Part shown: in pieces, positions 1-8,370 of the stretch | How the letters are laid out: each line of letters begins with the position of its first letter | Position numbering within the stretch: the first letter of the stretch is position 1 | NCBI RefSeq assembly: GCF_004403515.1 | Contig: NZ_SOHH01000075.1 | Coordinates: forward strand, 1-64,000 | Length of the DNA: 64,000 nt | Direction: 5' to 3' | Source of the DNA: Cryobacterium fucosi | GTDB lineage: Bacteria > Actinomycetota > Actinomycetes > Actinomycetales > Microbacteriaceae | The notes under the pieces: generated by a model | The model's input: the letters and a program-made list of their open reading frames with translations, nothing else | Databases searched by the model: none | What the model was told of the DNA's origin: nothing | Position numbers and translations under genes: made by a program

Positions 1-35
1 CGCCCCGGCGCGGCTGTCGGCGCCAGGGCGCGCCG

Positions 36-81
36 GTTTCGGCAGGCCGCGCCCGCCCCCGCGGTGGCGGCCTGCCGAAAC
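36..81. terminator. Perfect 15-bp inverted repeat downstream of LacI gene
   Basis: The arms GTTTCGGCAGGCCGC (36-50) and its exact complement (67-81) flank a 16-base loop just beyond the stop codon of the LacI-family gene at 92. Position suggests a terminator, but there is no T tract, so it may instead be one of the intergenic palindromes scattered in this window. Confidence 0.55.
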
Positions 82-91
82 GGGCGCGGCG

Positions 92-1114
92 TCAGAAGGC
101 CGGCGGCGCCGTCGACTCGCGCACGATCAGCCGCGGCATGATCGGTTCGCGGTCGGCAATGGGCTCGCTGCCCGGGAGGTTGCTCAGCAGCAGCGCGATG
201 CAACGGCGGCCGAGCTCGCCGAAGTCCTGCCGCACCGTCGTCAGCGGCGGCCAGAAGTGTGCCGCCTCCGGGATATCGTCGAATCCCACGATGCTGATGT
301 CCCCCGGGATGTCCAGGCCGGCATCCCGGGCCGCGTGCATGAGCCCGAGCGCCATCTGGTCGTTCGAGGAGAAGATCGCGGTGAAATCGCGGCGGCCGAA
401 GAGCTCCCGTCCCGCGTGGTAGCCGAAGTCCGCGGTCCAGTCGCCGAGAATCGGCGCCGTCGTGGGGACATCCATCGCCCCCATCTCGTCGAGGAAACCA
501 CGCATCCGCGCCTCCGCCTCGATCCAGTCCTGCGGGCCGGCCAGGTGGTAGATCCGCCGGTGGCCGAGGTCGATGAGGTGCCGGGTGGCCAGCCGGGCGC
601 CGGCGATCTGGTCGACCGACAGGGCGTGGTCGTCGAGGTGACCGGTCGACTGCAGCGACACGAAGGGCACCGTGATCGACAGCTGTTCGAGCACGTCGAA
701 GACCCGCACCTGGGGAGCGATCACCACGATGCCCTCCACCGCCTGGAGCATCAGGTGCATGAGGGCCGCCTCGATCGACTCCTGGTCGACCGTGTCCAGG
801 TTTGCGGTGTTCACGTAGTAGCCGGCTTCCCGGGCGGCGTCCTGGATCGCCGCGATGCTGCTGGCCGGGCCGTACTCTGAGCTCTGCGCCGAAAGGATTC
901 CGATCGTGCGGGACCGTCCGCGGGAGAGCGCCCGCGCGGCACGGTTCGGCCGGTACTGGAGGTCTGCCATGACCTGGAGCACGCGGGCCTTGGTCGATTC
1001 CCGGATACTCGGGTGGTTGTTCAGCACGCGCGAGACGGTCTGGTGGGAGACCCCGGCCAGGCGAGCCACATCCCGGATGCTGGGCGCGCGCACCTTGGGC
1101 AAATTCTCTGTCAC
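92..1114 (-). CDS. LacI-family transcriptional regulator
   Basis: A 340-residue DNA-binding repressor of usual LacI length. The N-terminal helix-turn-helix reads SIRDVARLAGVSHQTVSRVL (about residues 12-31), followed by the hinge helix with RPNRAARALS and a periplasmic-binding-protein-like effector domain carrying the typical IVGFDDIPEA segment near residue 273. The start is GTG at 1114, preceded by AAGG; the next gene in the same direction, the cyclase-family hydrolase, lies upstream and could be co-regulated. Inverted repeats sit immediately upstream (1126-1211). The effector is unknown; a sugar is usual for the family. Family call certain, target genes inferred. Confidence 0.93.
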   Translation of the reverse strand: MTENLPKVRAPSIRDVARLAGVSHQTVSRVLNNHPSIRESTKARVLQVMADLQYRPNRAARALSRGRSRTIGILSAQSSEYGPASSIAAIQDAAREAGYYVNTANLDTVDQESIEAALMHLMLQAVEGIVVIAPQVRVFDVLEQLSITVPFVSLQSTGHLDDHALSVDQIAGARLATRHLIDLGHRRIYHLAGPQDWIEAEARMRGFLDEMGAMDVPTTAPILGDWTADFGYHAGRELFGRRDFTAIFSSNDQMALGLMHAARDAGLDIPGDISIVGFDDIPEAAHFWPPLTTVRQDFGELGRRCIALLLSNLPGSEPIADREPIMPRLIVRESTAPPAF

Positions 1115-1125
1115 GTAACGACCTT

Positions 1126-1211
1126 GTTCACATGTGCACGGTCACAAATGTGAACGCACATCAATTATGCACACCTGGCCGCCGGTCGGAAAGCGCGGTG
1201 TGACAGTCACA
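1126..1211. promoter_or_regulatory. Inverted repeats upstream of LacI gene
   Basis: GTTCACAT (1126-1133) is repeated inverted as ATGTGAAC (1148-1155), and a 13-bp palindrome TGTGACAGTCACA lies at 1199-1211. Further GTCACA words occur at about 1141, 1248 and 1271. The spacing fits neither the classical CRP/GlxR site nor a 14-bp LacI operator exactly. Autoregulation by the adjacent LacI protein, or a GlxR-like regulator, are the two readings. Confidence 0.45.
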
Positions 1212-1270
1212 TTCCCAGGAGATGCCGGCGGAAACCGCTCAGGTTACTGTCACATCCGGGCGAGCGAGCG

Positions 1271-1948
1271 TCACAACAGGGCGTAGGCCCGCACCGGGAA
1301 GGTGCCGAACCCCGCGATCTTCGGTGGCACGGCCGTGAACCGCGCGCCCGACTGCGGCAGCGCGGCGAGCCCCGTGAGGTGCTCGACCACGTGGATGCCT
1401 GCGGCGAGAAGCAGGGAATGCGCCGGCCGTTCCCCGCCGGACTCCGTGTCATCGATGTTGAGGGAATCGATCCCGACCAGGACGACGCCGGCCTCGACCA
1501 GGACCTGTGCCGCCTCGCCGGTCAGGTAGGGCGCGCCGACGGCGTACTCCGGGGTGCCGAAGTGAGCGTCCCAGCCGGTGTGCAACAGCACGGCCGCCCC
1601 GGTCAGGTCGCTCCCACTCAGGTCGAATGCGTCGGCGGGTATGCCGCGGGAGGATGCATCCGTCAGATGGAATACACGGGCGGGCAGGTCGACCAGGGTG
1701 TCGAGGGACAGGCCGGCCAGGTCGGGGCCGTCCGGGTAGCGGTGGAACGGGCTGTCCAGGTAGGTGCCCGTGTTGCCGATCATGGTGATCAGGTCCATCG
1801 CGAACTCGGTGCCCGGCGCGTAGCGCGCCCGCGAGTCCTCTCGGGTGAGGTGGGGCGTGATCACCGGGGCCGGCAGCCCGGGGTAGGTCACCAGACCGGC
1901 CCGGATCTCGTGGCTCAGATCGATGAAGCGGGAATGGGTGTCGGTCAT
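1271..1948 (-). CDS. Cyclase-family (kynurenine formamidase-like) metal hydrolase
   Basis: A 225-residue protein of the cyclase/KynB family, which hydrolyse amide or lactone-type bonds with a metal centre. The family metal motif is visible as HTGWDAHFG with DSPFHRYPDGP upstream, and the N-terminus has the typical FIDLSHEIRAGLVTYPG opening. The start ATG at 1948 was chosen over an upstream in-frame ATG because GAGGAG lies five bases before it. Real substrate unknown: no kynurenine pathway gene is near. It lies upstream of the LacI gene in the same orientation, so the two may form a small regulated unit. Confidence 0.8.
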   Translation of the reverse strand: MTDTHSRFIDLSHEIRAGLVTYPGLPAPVITPHLTREDSRARYAPGTEFAMDLITMIGNTGTYLDSPFHRYPDGPDLAGLSLDTLVDLPARVFHLTDASSRGIPADAFDLSGSDLTGAAVLLHTGWDAHFGTPEYAVGAPYLTGEAAQVLVEAGVVLVGIDSLNIDDTESGGERPAHSLLLAAGIHVVEHLTGLAALPQSGARFTAVPPKIAGFGTFPVRAYALL

Positions 1949-2076
1949 GGGGTCTCCTCGGGGATCTGTCGAGCACGGCTGCGATGTAGAGGGCGGTGCC
2001 CTGCACCAGGCCGAGGGATCCGGCGTTCGCGGGAGACGCATCCGTCGACACGGGGTTAGAAATCACTGTCTCACTT

Positions 2077-3231
2077 CTAGCGGCGGGGCAGGGCCTGCTC
2101 AACGTCGTCGATCAGGTCGGCCACGTCCTCGATGCCCACCGAGAGCCGGATGATGTTGTCCGGCACCTCGAGTTCGGTGCCGCGCACGGAGGCGTGCGTC
2201 ATCTCGGACGGGTAGTTCACGAGGGACTCGACCCCGCCGAGGGACTCGGCCAGCTGGAACAGGTGGGTCGACTCGGCGAAGGCGCGCGCCGCCGGAGCTC
2301 CCCCGGCGAACGCGAGGGACAGCATGCCGCCGAAGCCGCGCATCTGCTTCTTCGCCAGGTCGTGGCCGGGGTGGTCCGGCAGTCCGGGGTAGTACACGGT
2401 GTCGATGGCCGGGTGGCCCTGCAGGTGCTCGGCGATGGCCTGGGCGTTGCTGCAATGGCGATCCATCCGCACCGACAGGGTCTTGATGCCGCGCACGGTG
2501 AGCCAGGCGTCGAGCGGGGCGGAGACCGGGCCGGCCGCGAACTGCAGGAACTGCGCCTTCTCGGCCAGCGCGTCGTCGTTGATGATCAGGGCCCCGCCGA
2601 GCACGTCGGAGTGCCCGCCGAGGTATTTGGTGGTGGAGTGCACGATCACGTCGGCGCCGAAGGCCAGCGGATGCTGCAGCGCGGGCGAGGCGAACGTGTT
2701 GTCGACGATGACGGTGACCCCGAAGCGGTGGCCGAGCTCGGCGAGCGCGGAGATGTCGCTGATCTTCATCAGCGGGTTGCTCGGCGTCTCCACCCAGAGG
2801 ATCTTCGTCTTGCCCGGGATGATCGCCTGCTCGACCGCGGCCAGGTCAGACATCTCGACGGTCGTGTTCCGCACACCCCAGGCCCCGTGCACCTTGTTGA
2901 TGAGCCGGTGGGTGCCACCGTAGACGTCGTTGCCGAGCACGATGTGGTCGCCGGGCGCCAGGAGGGCACGCAGGATCGTGTCCTCCGCGGCGAGCCCGCT
3001 GGCGAAGGACAGTCCGTGCTTGCCGCCCTCGAGCGCGGCGAGCAGGGTCTCGAGCGCCGTGCGGGTGGGGTTGCCGCCGCGGCTGTACTCGTAGCCGCCG
3101 CGCAGTAGGCCGATGCTCTCCTGCACATAGGTGGAGGTCTGGTAGATCGGAGGGATCACGGCGCCGGTCGTGGGATCGAAGTCCTGCCCGGCGTGGATGG
3201 CGATGGTGTCGAAGTTCTGCGTGCGAGCCAT
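2077..3231 (-). CDS. metB: Cystathionine gamma-synthase/gamma-lyase (Cys/Met PLP enzyme)
   Basis: A 384-residue PLP-dependent enzyme of the transsulfuration family. The cofactor lysine is Lys202 in STTKYLGGHSD, and the substrate-site motifs YSRGGNPTR (about 49-57) and VETPSNP (147-153) are present. It could act as cystathionine gamma-synthase (towards methionine) or as gamma-lyase (towards cysteine); the two cannot be separated by eye. It follows cbs by 19 bases on the same strand, so the pair is almost certainly one operon, matching the cbs-metB neighbourhood of mycobacteria. That context favours reverse transsulfuration from homocysteine to cysteine. Confidence 0.93.
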   Translation of the reverse strand: MARTQNFDTIAIHAGQDFDPTTGAVIPPIYQTSTYVQESIGLLRGGYEYSRGGNPTRTALETLLAALEGGKHGLSFASGLAAEDTILRALLAPGDHIVLGNDVYGGTHRLINKVHGAWGVRNTTVEMSDLAAVEQAIIPGKTKILWVETPSNPLMKISDISALAELGHRFGVTVIVDNTFASPALQHPLAFGADVIVHSTTKYLGGHSDVLGGALIINDDALAEKAQFLQFAAGPVSAPLDAWLTVRGIKTLSVRMDRHCSNAQAIAEHLQGHPAIDTVYYPGLPDHPGHDLAKKQMRGFGGMLSLAFAGGAPAARAFAESTHLFQLAESLGGVESLVNYPSEMTHASVRGTELEVPDNIIRLSVGIEDVADLIDDVEQALPRR

Positions 3232-3250
3232 GGAAAGGATCCTTACTTGT

Positions 3251-4615
3251 CTAGGCGCTCAGGTAGCTGAGCAGGTCGTGACGGGTGATGACGCCGAGGG
3301 GCTTGCCGCCGTCGGTGACGAGCAGCGCATCATGGCCGGCGAAGGCCGCCCGCGCCGCGGCGACCGGTTCGTTCACGCCGATCATCGGCAGGGGCTCGCT
3401 GACGAAGGCGCTGACCTGGTCGCCCAGTTTCGCCTCCCCGGAGAAGACGAGTTCCATCAGGTGGCGTTCGTCGAGGGAGCCGACGACCTCGCCCATGACG
3501 ACCGGCGGTTTCGCGGTCAGCACGAGCACCTGGGAGACGCTCGACGACGTCATCCGCTCGATCGCGTCGCGCACGGTGGCGCTGGGGTGCACGTAGACGA
3601 AGGCCGGGAGCGTGCCGGTCTTCGATTCGAGCAGGTTGCCGACGGTGTGCCCCGCCGGCGCGTTGGTGAAACCGTAGCTGCGCATCCAGCCGTCGTTGAA
3701 GATCTTGCCCAGGTAGCCGCGGCCGCCGTCGGGCAGCAGCACGACGACGGTGTCGGCGGCGGTGAGCTTCTCGGCGGCGCGCAGGGCGGCGACGACGGCC
3801 ATGCCGCTCGAGCCGCCGACGAGGATGCCCTCCTCGAGGGCGAGGCGGCGAGTCATCGCGAAGGAGTCGGCGTCGGAGACCGCGATCACCTCGTGCACCA
3901 CGGCCGGGTCGTAGGCAGCCGGCCAGAAGTCCTCGCCGACGCCCTCGACCAGGTAGGGCCGGCCGGTGCCGCCGGAGTAGACCGAGCCCTCCGGGTCGGC
4001 GCCGATGATGCGCACGGTGTCGCCGGACACCTCGCGCAGGTAGCGGCCGGTGCCGGTGATGGTGCCTCCGGTGCCCACGCCCGCCACGAAGTGGGTGACG
4101 GTGCCGTCGGTGTCGCGCCAGATCTCGGGACCGGTGGTCTCGTAGTGGCTGAGCGGCCCGTTCGGGTTCGCGTACTGGTTCGGCTTGAACGCCCCCGGGA
4201 TCTCCCGGGCCAGCCGGTCGGAGACGCTGTAGTAGGAGTCGGGGTGGTCGGGGGCGACGGATGTCGGGGTCACCACGATCTCCGCACCGTACGCCGTGAG
4301 CACGTTGCGCTTGTCCTCGCCGACCTTGTCCGGGAGCACGAACACGCACCGGTAGCCGCGCTGCTGGGCGACCAGGGCGAGGCCGACGCCGGTGTTGCCG
4401 GACGTCGGCTCGACGATGGTGCCGCCGGGCAGGAGCAGGCCGTCCCGCTCGGCCGCGTCGATGATCCGCGTCGCGATGCGGTCCTTGGACGACCCACCCG
4501 GGTTGAGGTATTCGAGCTTGACCAGCACGGTGGCGGCCACGCCCTCCGTGACCTTGTGGAGCCTGACCAGCGGAGTGTCGCCGATCAGGTCGAGAATGGT
4601 GTCGGCAATTTTCAT
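3251..4615 (-). CDS. cbs: Cystathionine beta-synthase
   Basis: A 454-residue cytosolic PLP enzyme that condenses homocysteine with serine to cystathionine. The N-terminal catalytic fold carries the PLP lysine Lys44 in GGSSKDR, PTSGNTG and the GTGGTITG phosphate-binding loop. A C-terminal pair of CBS domains (about 330-454) would be regulatory, as in the mycobacterial and eukaryotic enzymes, and distinguishes it from plain cysteine synthase. The start is ATG at 4615, with AAGGA six bases upstream; an upstream ATG would add 26 unlikely residues. First gene of the cbs-metB operon. No SAM or cobalamin riboswitch was found in the 378 bases upstream. Confidence 0.94.
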   Translation of the reverse strand: MKIADTILDLIGDTPLVRLHKVTEGVAATVLVKLEYLNPGGSSKDRIATRIIDAAERDGLLLPGGTIVEPTSGNTGVGLALVAQQRGYRCVFVLPDKVGEDKRNVLTAYGAEIVVTPTSVAPDHPDSYYSVSDRLAREIPGAFKPNQYANPNGPLSHYETTGPEIWRDTDGTVTHFVAGVGTGGTITGTGRYLREVSGDTVRIIGADPEGSVYSGGTGRPYLVEGVGEDFWPAAYDPAVVHEVIAVSDADSFAMTRRLALEEGILVGGSSGMAVVAALRAAEKLTAADTVVVLLPDGGRGYLGKIFNDGWMRSYGFTNAPAGHTVGNLLESKTGTLPAFVYVHPSATVRDAIERMTSSSVSQVLVLTAKPPVVMGEVVGSLDERHLMELVFSGEAKLGDQVSAFVSEPLPMIGVNEPVAAARAAFAGHDALLVTDGGKPLGVITRHDLLSYLSA

Positions 4616-4993
4616 GGAATGTCCTTCGTCATGGTGTCGCGCCGTCTTTGACTCGCCGCGCGGCCGGAGGCTGCGCGCGCCGGCTGTGCGCAAATCGAGG
4701 GAACCGCGAGGTCGTGGGATTGCCCGGGTCGACCGGCGCGGGGCCGGCCGGCGTGGCGTCGGCTAGTGCGGGGTCGGCTATCGACAGCCACACCACGGAC
4801 ACGACATCAGAACAAGCACGTTTCCCACTCTATCGAAGCGCGCCCGGAGTCACCAGACTGCGACGTGCGACGGGGTCCGGCGGGCTCGCGGCGGAGGGTG
4901 AGGAAGCCGGCGCACGATAGAACGTGCGCCCCCTTCCCAAACGTGCGCCACGACGAATGCGGGGGCGCCGCAGGCGGCGCCGGATGCCGCGGG
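4616..4993. other. Gene-free spacer with palindromic element (class B) and hairpin
   Basis: This 378-base spacer lies upstream of cbs and downstream of the ABC exporter. No gene is supported. It holds GGCGCAC/GTGCGCC arms at 4909-4930, two direct copies of AACGTGCGCC (4921, 4940), and a perfect hairpin GGCGCCGC-AG-GCGGCGCC at 4964-4981 that could terminate the exporter transcript. The section 4909-4955 resembles the element at 45866-45945 (shared core CTTCCC-AAC-TGCGCCACGA). Confidence 0.6.
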
Positions 4994-6913
4994 CTACTCC
5001 GCGGGGAGCAGCCGGGACGGCGACGGCGCGGTCACCTGCTCGGCGTAGAGCCGCGCATAGACGCCGTTCGCGGCGAGCAGCTCCGCGTGGGTGCCGCTCT
5101 CCACCACCCGGCCGCCGTCCACGACGAAGATCACGTCGGCGGAGACGATCGTCGACAGCCGATGCGCGATGGCGATGGTCGTGCGGCCCCGGGACGCCGT
5201 GTCCAGCGCGGTCTGCACGATCCGCTCGGAGATGGAGTCCAGGGCGCTCGTCGCCTCGTCGAGGATGAGCACCTCGGGGTCTTTGAGGAGCACCCGGGCG
5301 ATCGCGATCCGCTGCTTCTCACCGCCGGAGAGCCGGTAGCCGCGCTCCCCGACGACCGTGGCGTAGCCCTCGGGGAACGACGCGATGGTGTCGTGGATGC
5401 TCGCGGAACGGGCGGCGGCCTCGAGTTCGGCGTCGGACGCATCCGGTTTCGCGTAGCGCAGGTTCTCGGCGATCGTGGCGTGGAAGAGGTAGGTCTCCTG
5501 GCTGACTATGCCGATGTGGGAGACGAGGGACTCCTGCTTGAGGTCCCGCACGTCGACGCCGGAGAACAGCACCCGGCCGGCCGAGGCCTCGTAGAAGCGC
5601 GGGATCAGGTAGGAGACCGTGGTCTTGCCTGCCCCGGACGGGCCGACGAAGGCCGCGAACCCGCCCGGTTCGATCCGGAACGAGACGGCGTCGAGCGTCG
5701 GCCGGGAGTCGGCCGTGGCATCCGGGTAGGCGAAGGTGACGGCGTCGAACTCGACCCGGCCGGTCGCCTCGCCGGCGGCCGGCACGTCGCCGGCGGTCGG
5801 AGCGTCGCTGATCGCGGGGGTGAGGTCGAGGTACTGGAAGATGCGGGCGAACAGGGCGCTGGAGGTCTGCAGATCGAGTGCCACCCGCATCAGCCCCAGC
5901 AGCGGGAACAGAAGCCGGGACTGCACGGTGGTGAACGCCACGATCGTGCCGGGCGTGACATCCGTGGTGCCGTTGACCATCAGCAGGCCGGCGACCAGGT
6001 AGACGATCGCGGGGATGCTGGAAAGGAAGATGCTGACCATGGCGAAGAACCACTGGCCGCTCATCTGCTGGCTGACCTGCAGCCGCACCTGGTTGTCGTT
6101 CTCGTCGGAGTAGCGGCCGATCTCGGCCTGCTGCCGGGTGAAACTCTTCGAGAGCAGGATGCCCGACACGCTCAGCGTCTCCTGGGTGATGGCCGTCATG
6201 TCGGAAAGCGACTCCTGGGTCCTCGACGCAATCCGGGCACGCACCTGGCCGACCCGGCGCTGCGCGATGACGAGCGCGGGCATCAGGATCACGGCCACAA
6301 TGGCGAGCTGCCAGTTCAGCAGCAGCATGGCCACGAGGGCCGCGATCACGGTGACAACATTGCCGAGCAGGCTGGAGATGGTGTTGGTGAGCACGCTCGC
6401 CACGCCGCCGACGTCGTTCTGCAGCCGGGACTGGATGATGCCGGTCTTCGTCTTGGTGAAGAAGCTGAGTTCCATCGCCTGCAGGTGGGTGAACAGGCGC
6501 ACGCGGAGCGCGCCCATCACCGAGTTGCCCACGGTGGCGGTCAGCCAGGTCTGCCACACGCCGAGCAGCTGCGAACCCAGGTAGATGCCGATCATCAGGC
6601 CGACCAGAGTGGCCAGTCGCGGCAGGTTCGGGTTGCCGCCCGGCGGGAAGAGCCCCTCGTCGAAGGCGCGCTGCACGAGCAGCGGCGGCAGCACCGACAG
6701 GGCTGCGCTGATGAAGACGAGCACGACGGTGATCGACAGATCCCGGCGGTGCGGCGCGAACAGGGAGCCGATGCGGCGCAGCAGGTTCGGGATGCGCGGC
6801 GCCTCCGCGTTCTCCGCCCGCTGGGCCACGGCGTCCCCGCCGCTGACCCGGCCTCGGGGACGCCCGTATTGACCGGCCTGGCGCGGGCTGCCTCCGCCGT
6901 GCATTCCACTCAT
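4994..6913 (-). CDS. ABC exporter, fused permease and ATPase
   Basis: A 639-residue half-transporter that would dimerise in the membrane and export a drug, lipid or peptide. An N-terminal membrane domain with about six helices (first one near residues 60-80) precedes the nucleotide-binding domain: Walker A GPSGAGKTT at 424-432, Q-loop VSQETYLF near 470, signature LSGGEKQR at 528-535 and Walker B VLILDEATSALD at 548-559. The first 40 residues are glycine-rich and probably disordered. Start ATG 6913 is supported by a TAGAGT box six bases upstream (leaderless pattern); no Shine-Dalgarno is seen. Substrate unknown. Confidence 0.93.
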   Translation of the reverse strand: MSGMHGGGSPRQAGQYGRPRGRVSGGDAVAQRAENAEAPRIPNLLRRIGSLFAPHRRDLSITVVLVFISAALSVLPPLLVQRAFDEGLFPPGGNPNLPRLATLVGLMIGIYLGSQLLGVWQTWLTATVGNSVMGALRVRLFTHLQAMELSFFTKTKTGIIQSRLQNDVGGVASVLTNTISSLLGNVVTVIAALVAMLLLNWQLAIVAVILMPALVIAQRRVGQVRARIASRTQESLSDMTAITQETLSVSGILLSKSFTRQQAEIGRYSDENDNQVRLQVSQQMSGQWFFAMVSIFLSSIPAIVYLVAGLLMVNGTTDVTPGTIVAFTTVQSRLLFPLLGLMRVALDLQTSSALFARIFQYLDLTPAISDAPTAGDVPAAGEATGRVEFDAVTFAYPDATADSRPTLDAVSFRIEPGGFAAFVGPSGAGKTTVSYLIPRFYEASAGRVLFSGVDVRDLKQESLVSHIGIVSQETYLFHATIAENLRYAKPDASDAELEAAARSASIHDTIASFPEGYATVVGERGYRLSGGEKQRIAIARVLLKDPEVLILDEATSALDSISERIVQTALDTASRGRTTIAIAHRLSTIVSADVIFVVDGGRVVESGTHAELLAANGVYARLYAEQVTAPSPSRLLPAE

Positions 6914-6919
6914 GGATTC

Positions 6920-6925
6920 ACTCTA
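6920..6925 (-). promoter_or_regulatory. Putative -10 box of leaderless ABC exporter transcript
   Basis: Read on the minus strand, TAGAGT is followed by six bases and then the ATG at 6913. This spacing places the transcription start at or next to the A of ATG, as in leaderless actinobacterial genes. Confidence 0.5.
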
Positions 6926-7006
6926 AGCTCCCGAGGCCGCCCGATGGCCCGGGCGCCGGCGGGCGGATACCCCGGTCGGAAAGGCCGTTCCCGCCCCACT
7001 CCCCGC

Positions 7007-7097
7007 CCGTTCCCCATTCCCCGTACCGTTGCCCGTTGCCCATTCCCCGTTGCCCATTCCCCGTTGCCCATTCCCCGTTCCCCGTTGCCCATTCCCC
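7007..7097. repeat. 14-bp minisatellite
   Basis: The unit GTTGCCCATTCCCC occurs exactly at 7035-7048, 7049-7062 and 7063-7076, then after a 7-base half unit again at 7084-7097, with degenerate copies from 7007. It lies between the ABC exporter start and the first class A palindrome, in a 404-base spacer (6914-7317) that otherwise holds no gene. Confidence 0.85.
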
Positions 7098-7098
7098 G

Positions 7099-7182
7099 TT
7101 CCGAATTCAGGAGTACAGGGCGCGGGAGTGCGGAAGCCCGACCAACTCCGCCGGATTCGGGGCTCTGCACCTGAATTCGGCA
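7099..7182. repeat. Class A palindromic element, copy 1
   Basis: The arms CCGAATTCAGG (7101-7111) and CCTGAATTCGG (7170-7180) are exact complements enclosing a GC-rich centre. The left part is identical to copy 2 over 24 bases starting TTCCGAATTCAGGAGTACAG. Each arm carries an EcoRI-type GAATTC. No open frame is associated. Confidence 0.85.
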
Positions 7183-7317
7183 CCGGGACGTGACGGGTCG
7201 GCACCCGCGTGGGAAGCTGGCTGGGCGGTGGTCATCCACAGGATGCGCGGGGCGGTGTTTCTCCACAGACGGCGCGCTCAGCCGTGAGGCTCCCGCCCGG
7301 CGCGCGAGGCTCCCCGC

Positions 7318-8190
7318 ATGACACACGTGACGGATGTCCTCACCACGCTTCAGGGAGTCGCGCAGCGGCGCGAACTCATCGCCCGTGGTGCAACCGGTCG
7401 GCAATTGAGCATCGCGGTCAATCAGGGGCACGTGTTCCGACCAAGGAAGGGCTGGTACGCGCTCCCCGGCACGCCGTCCGATCTGGTCAGGGCGGTGCGA
7501 ATCGGCGGCCGACTCGCGTGCGTCTCGGCCGCGCGTCACTACGGTTGGGCCGTGCAGGAACGACCGGGGCTGCACGTCTGCCTCGCCCCGAACGCGGCGC
7601 GCCTGCGCACCCCTCTGGACCCCCGGGAACGGATGTCCGCCCCTGCGCCGCACGGGATCACCCTGCACTGGGCCGACCGGGTGCCTTCCGAGCCGCTCAC
7701 GCGCCTGGTCACCTCGCCGCGCGAAACGGTGCTGCAGATCGCGCTCTGCCAGAGCGCCGAACTCGCTGTCGCCGCCTTCGACTCGTTCCTTCACCTGGAT
7801 CCGGACGGCAGCACCGAGCTGGACCTGTGGCTGCTGGATCTGCCGGAGACTATTCTGGCCGAACTCCAGGACTGCACTGCGCTGTGCCACAGTTTCCTCG
7901 AGAGCATTGGCCGGGTTCGGCTCGCGCATGCGGGCATCCGCGGCCGGCACCAGGTCAGGATCGCCGGCGTCGGCCGCGTCGACCTGCTGCTGCAGGGTTG
8001 GCTCGTGGTCGAATGGGACGGGCTGGAGCACCACGACAACGGGCCCGCCCACGACGAGGATTGCCGGCGGGACGCCGAGCTCGCTATTCGCGGTTTTCGC
8101 AGCCTGCGCTTCAGCTACGCCCTGGTAATGCGCAACTGGCCCCTCGTGCTTGCTGCGATCCGCGCGGCCCTTGCCGGTCACCGCCCGTGA
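7318..8190 (+). CDS. AbiEi-like N-terminal plus DUF559 nuclease-like protein
   Basis: A 290-residue protein. The first 60 residues resemble the winged-helix N-domain of type IV antitoxin AbiEi proteins (LTTLQGVAQRRELIARGATG, then FRPRKGWYALP). The C-terminal part resembles DUF559, a Vsr/PD-(D/E)XK-type nuclease fold: RVDLLLQGWLVVEWDGLEHH (about 221-240) holds the acidic residues and is followed by DEDCRRDAEL. No AbiEii toxin gene is adjacent, so a toxin-antitoxin role is unsupported. The gene is bracketed by two direct copies of the class A palindrome (7099-7182, 8222-8305). A weak GAGGCT box lies six bases before the ATG. Confidence 0.75.
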   Translation: MTHVTDVLTTLQGVAQRRELIARGATGRQLSIAVNQGHVFRPRKGWYALPGTPSDLVRAVRIGGRLACVSAARHYGWAVQERPGLHVCLAPNAARLRTPLDPRERMSAPAPHGITLHWADRVPSEPLTRLVTSPRETVLQIALCQSAELAVAAFDSFLHLDPDGSTELDLWLLDLPETILAELQDCTALCHSFLESIGRVRLAHAGIRGRHQVRIAGVGRVDLLLQGWLVVEWDGLEHHDNGPAHDEDCRRDAELAIRGFRSLRFSYALVMRNWPLVLAAIRAALAGHRP

Positions 8191-8221
8191 GCCCGGTCCC
8201 GCCCGCACCCGCCCGCAGGCA

Positions 8222-8305
8222 TTCCGAATTCAGGAGTACAGGGCGTTCTCGGGCCGGATTCGAGCGGAATTGCCGGAGAACGGGGCTGGACGCCTGAATT
8301 CGGAA
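8222..8305. repeat. Class A palindromic element, copy 2
   Basis: The arms TTCCGAATTCAGG (8222-8234) and CCTGAATTCGGAA (8293-8305) are perfect 13-bp complements. It is in the same orientation as copy 1, and the two enclose the DUF559 gene. Confidence 0.87.
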
Positions 8306-8370
8306 CGCGGGCGGGCGGTCGAGGCGGGGCGGGGCGGGGCGGGCGGTCGATCGGCGGGCGGATGCCGGGG

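Noticed and set aside
4616-4993. SAM or cobalamin riboswitch before cbs
   Set aside because: No conserved core of either class is recognisable; the visible stems belong to class B palindromes and a terminator.
4766-7174. Long open frame of about 800 codons on the plus strand
   Set aside because: It is antisense to the ABC exporter and has the Arg/Gly/His-rich composition typical of shadows of high-GC genes; the exporter has full motifs.
7007-7182. Possible CRISPR array in the tandem repeats before the DUF559 gene
   Set aside because: The 14-bp units abut with no unique spacers, and no cas gene is present.
7318-8190. Type IV toxin-antitoxin system
   Set aside because: Only an AbiEi-like N-terminal domain is seen; there is no nucleotidyltransferase toxin gene beside it.
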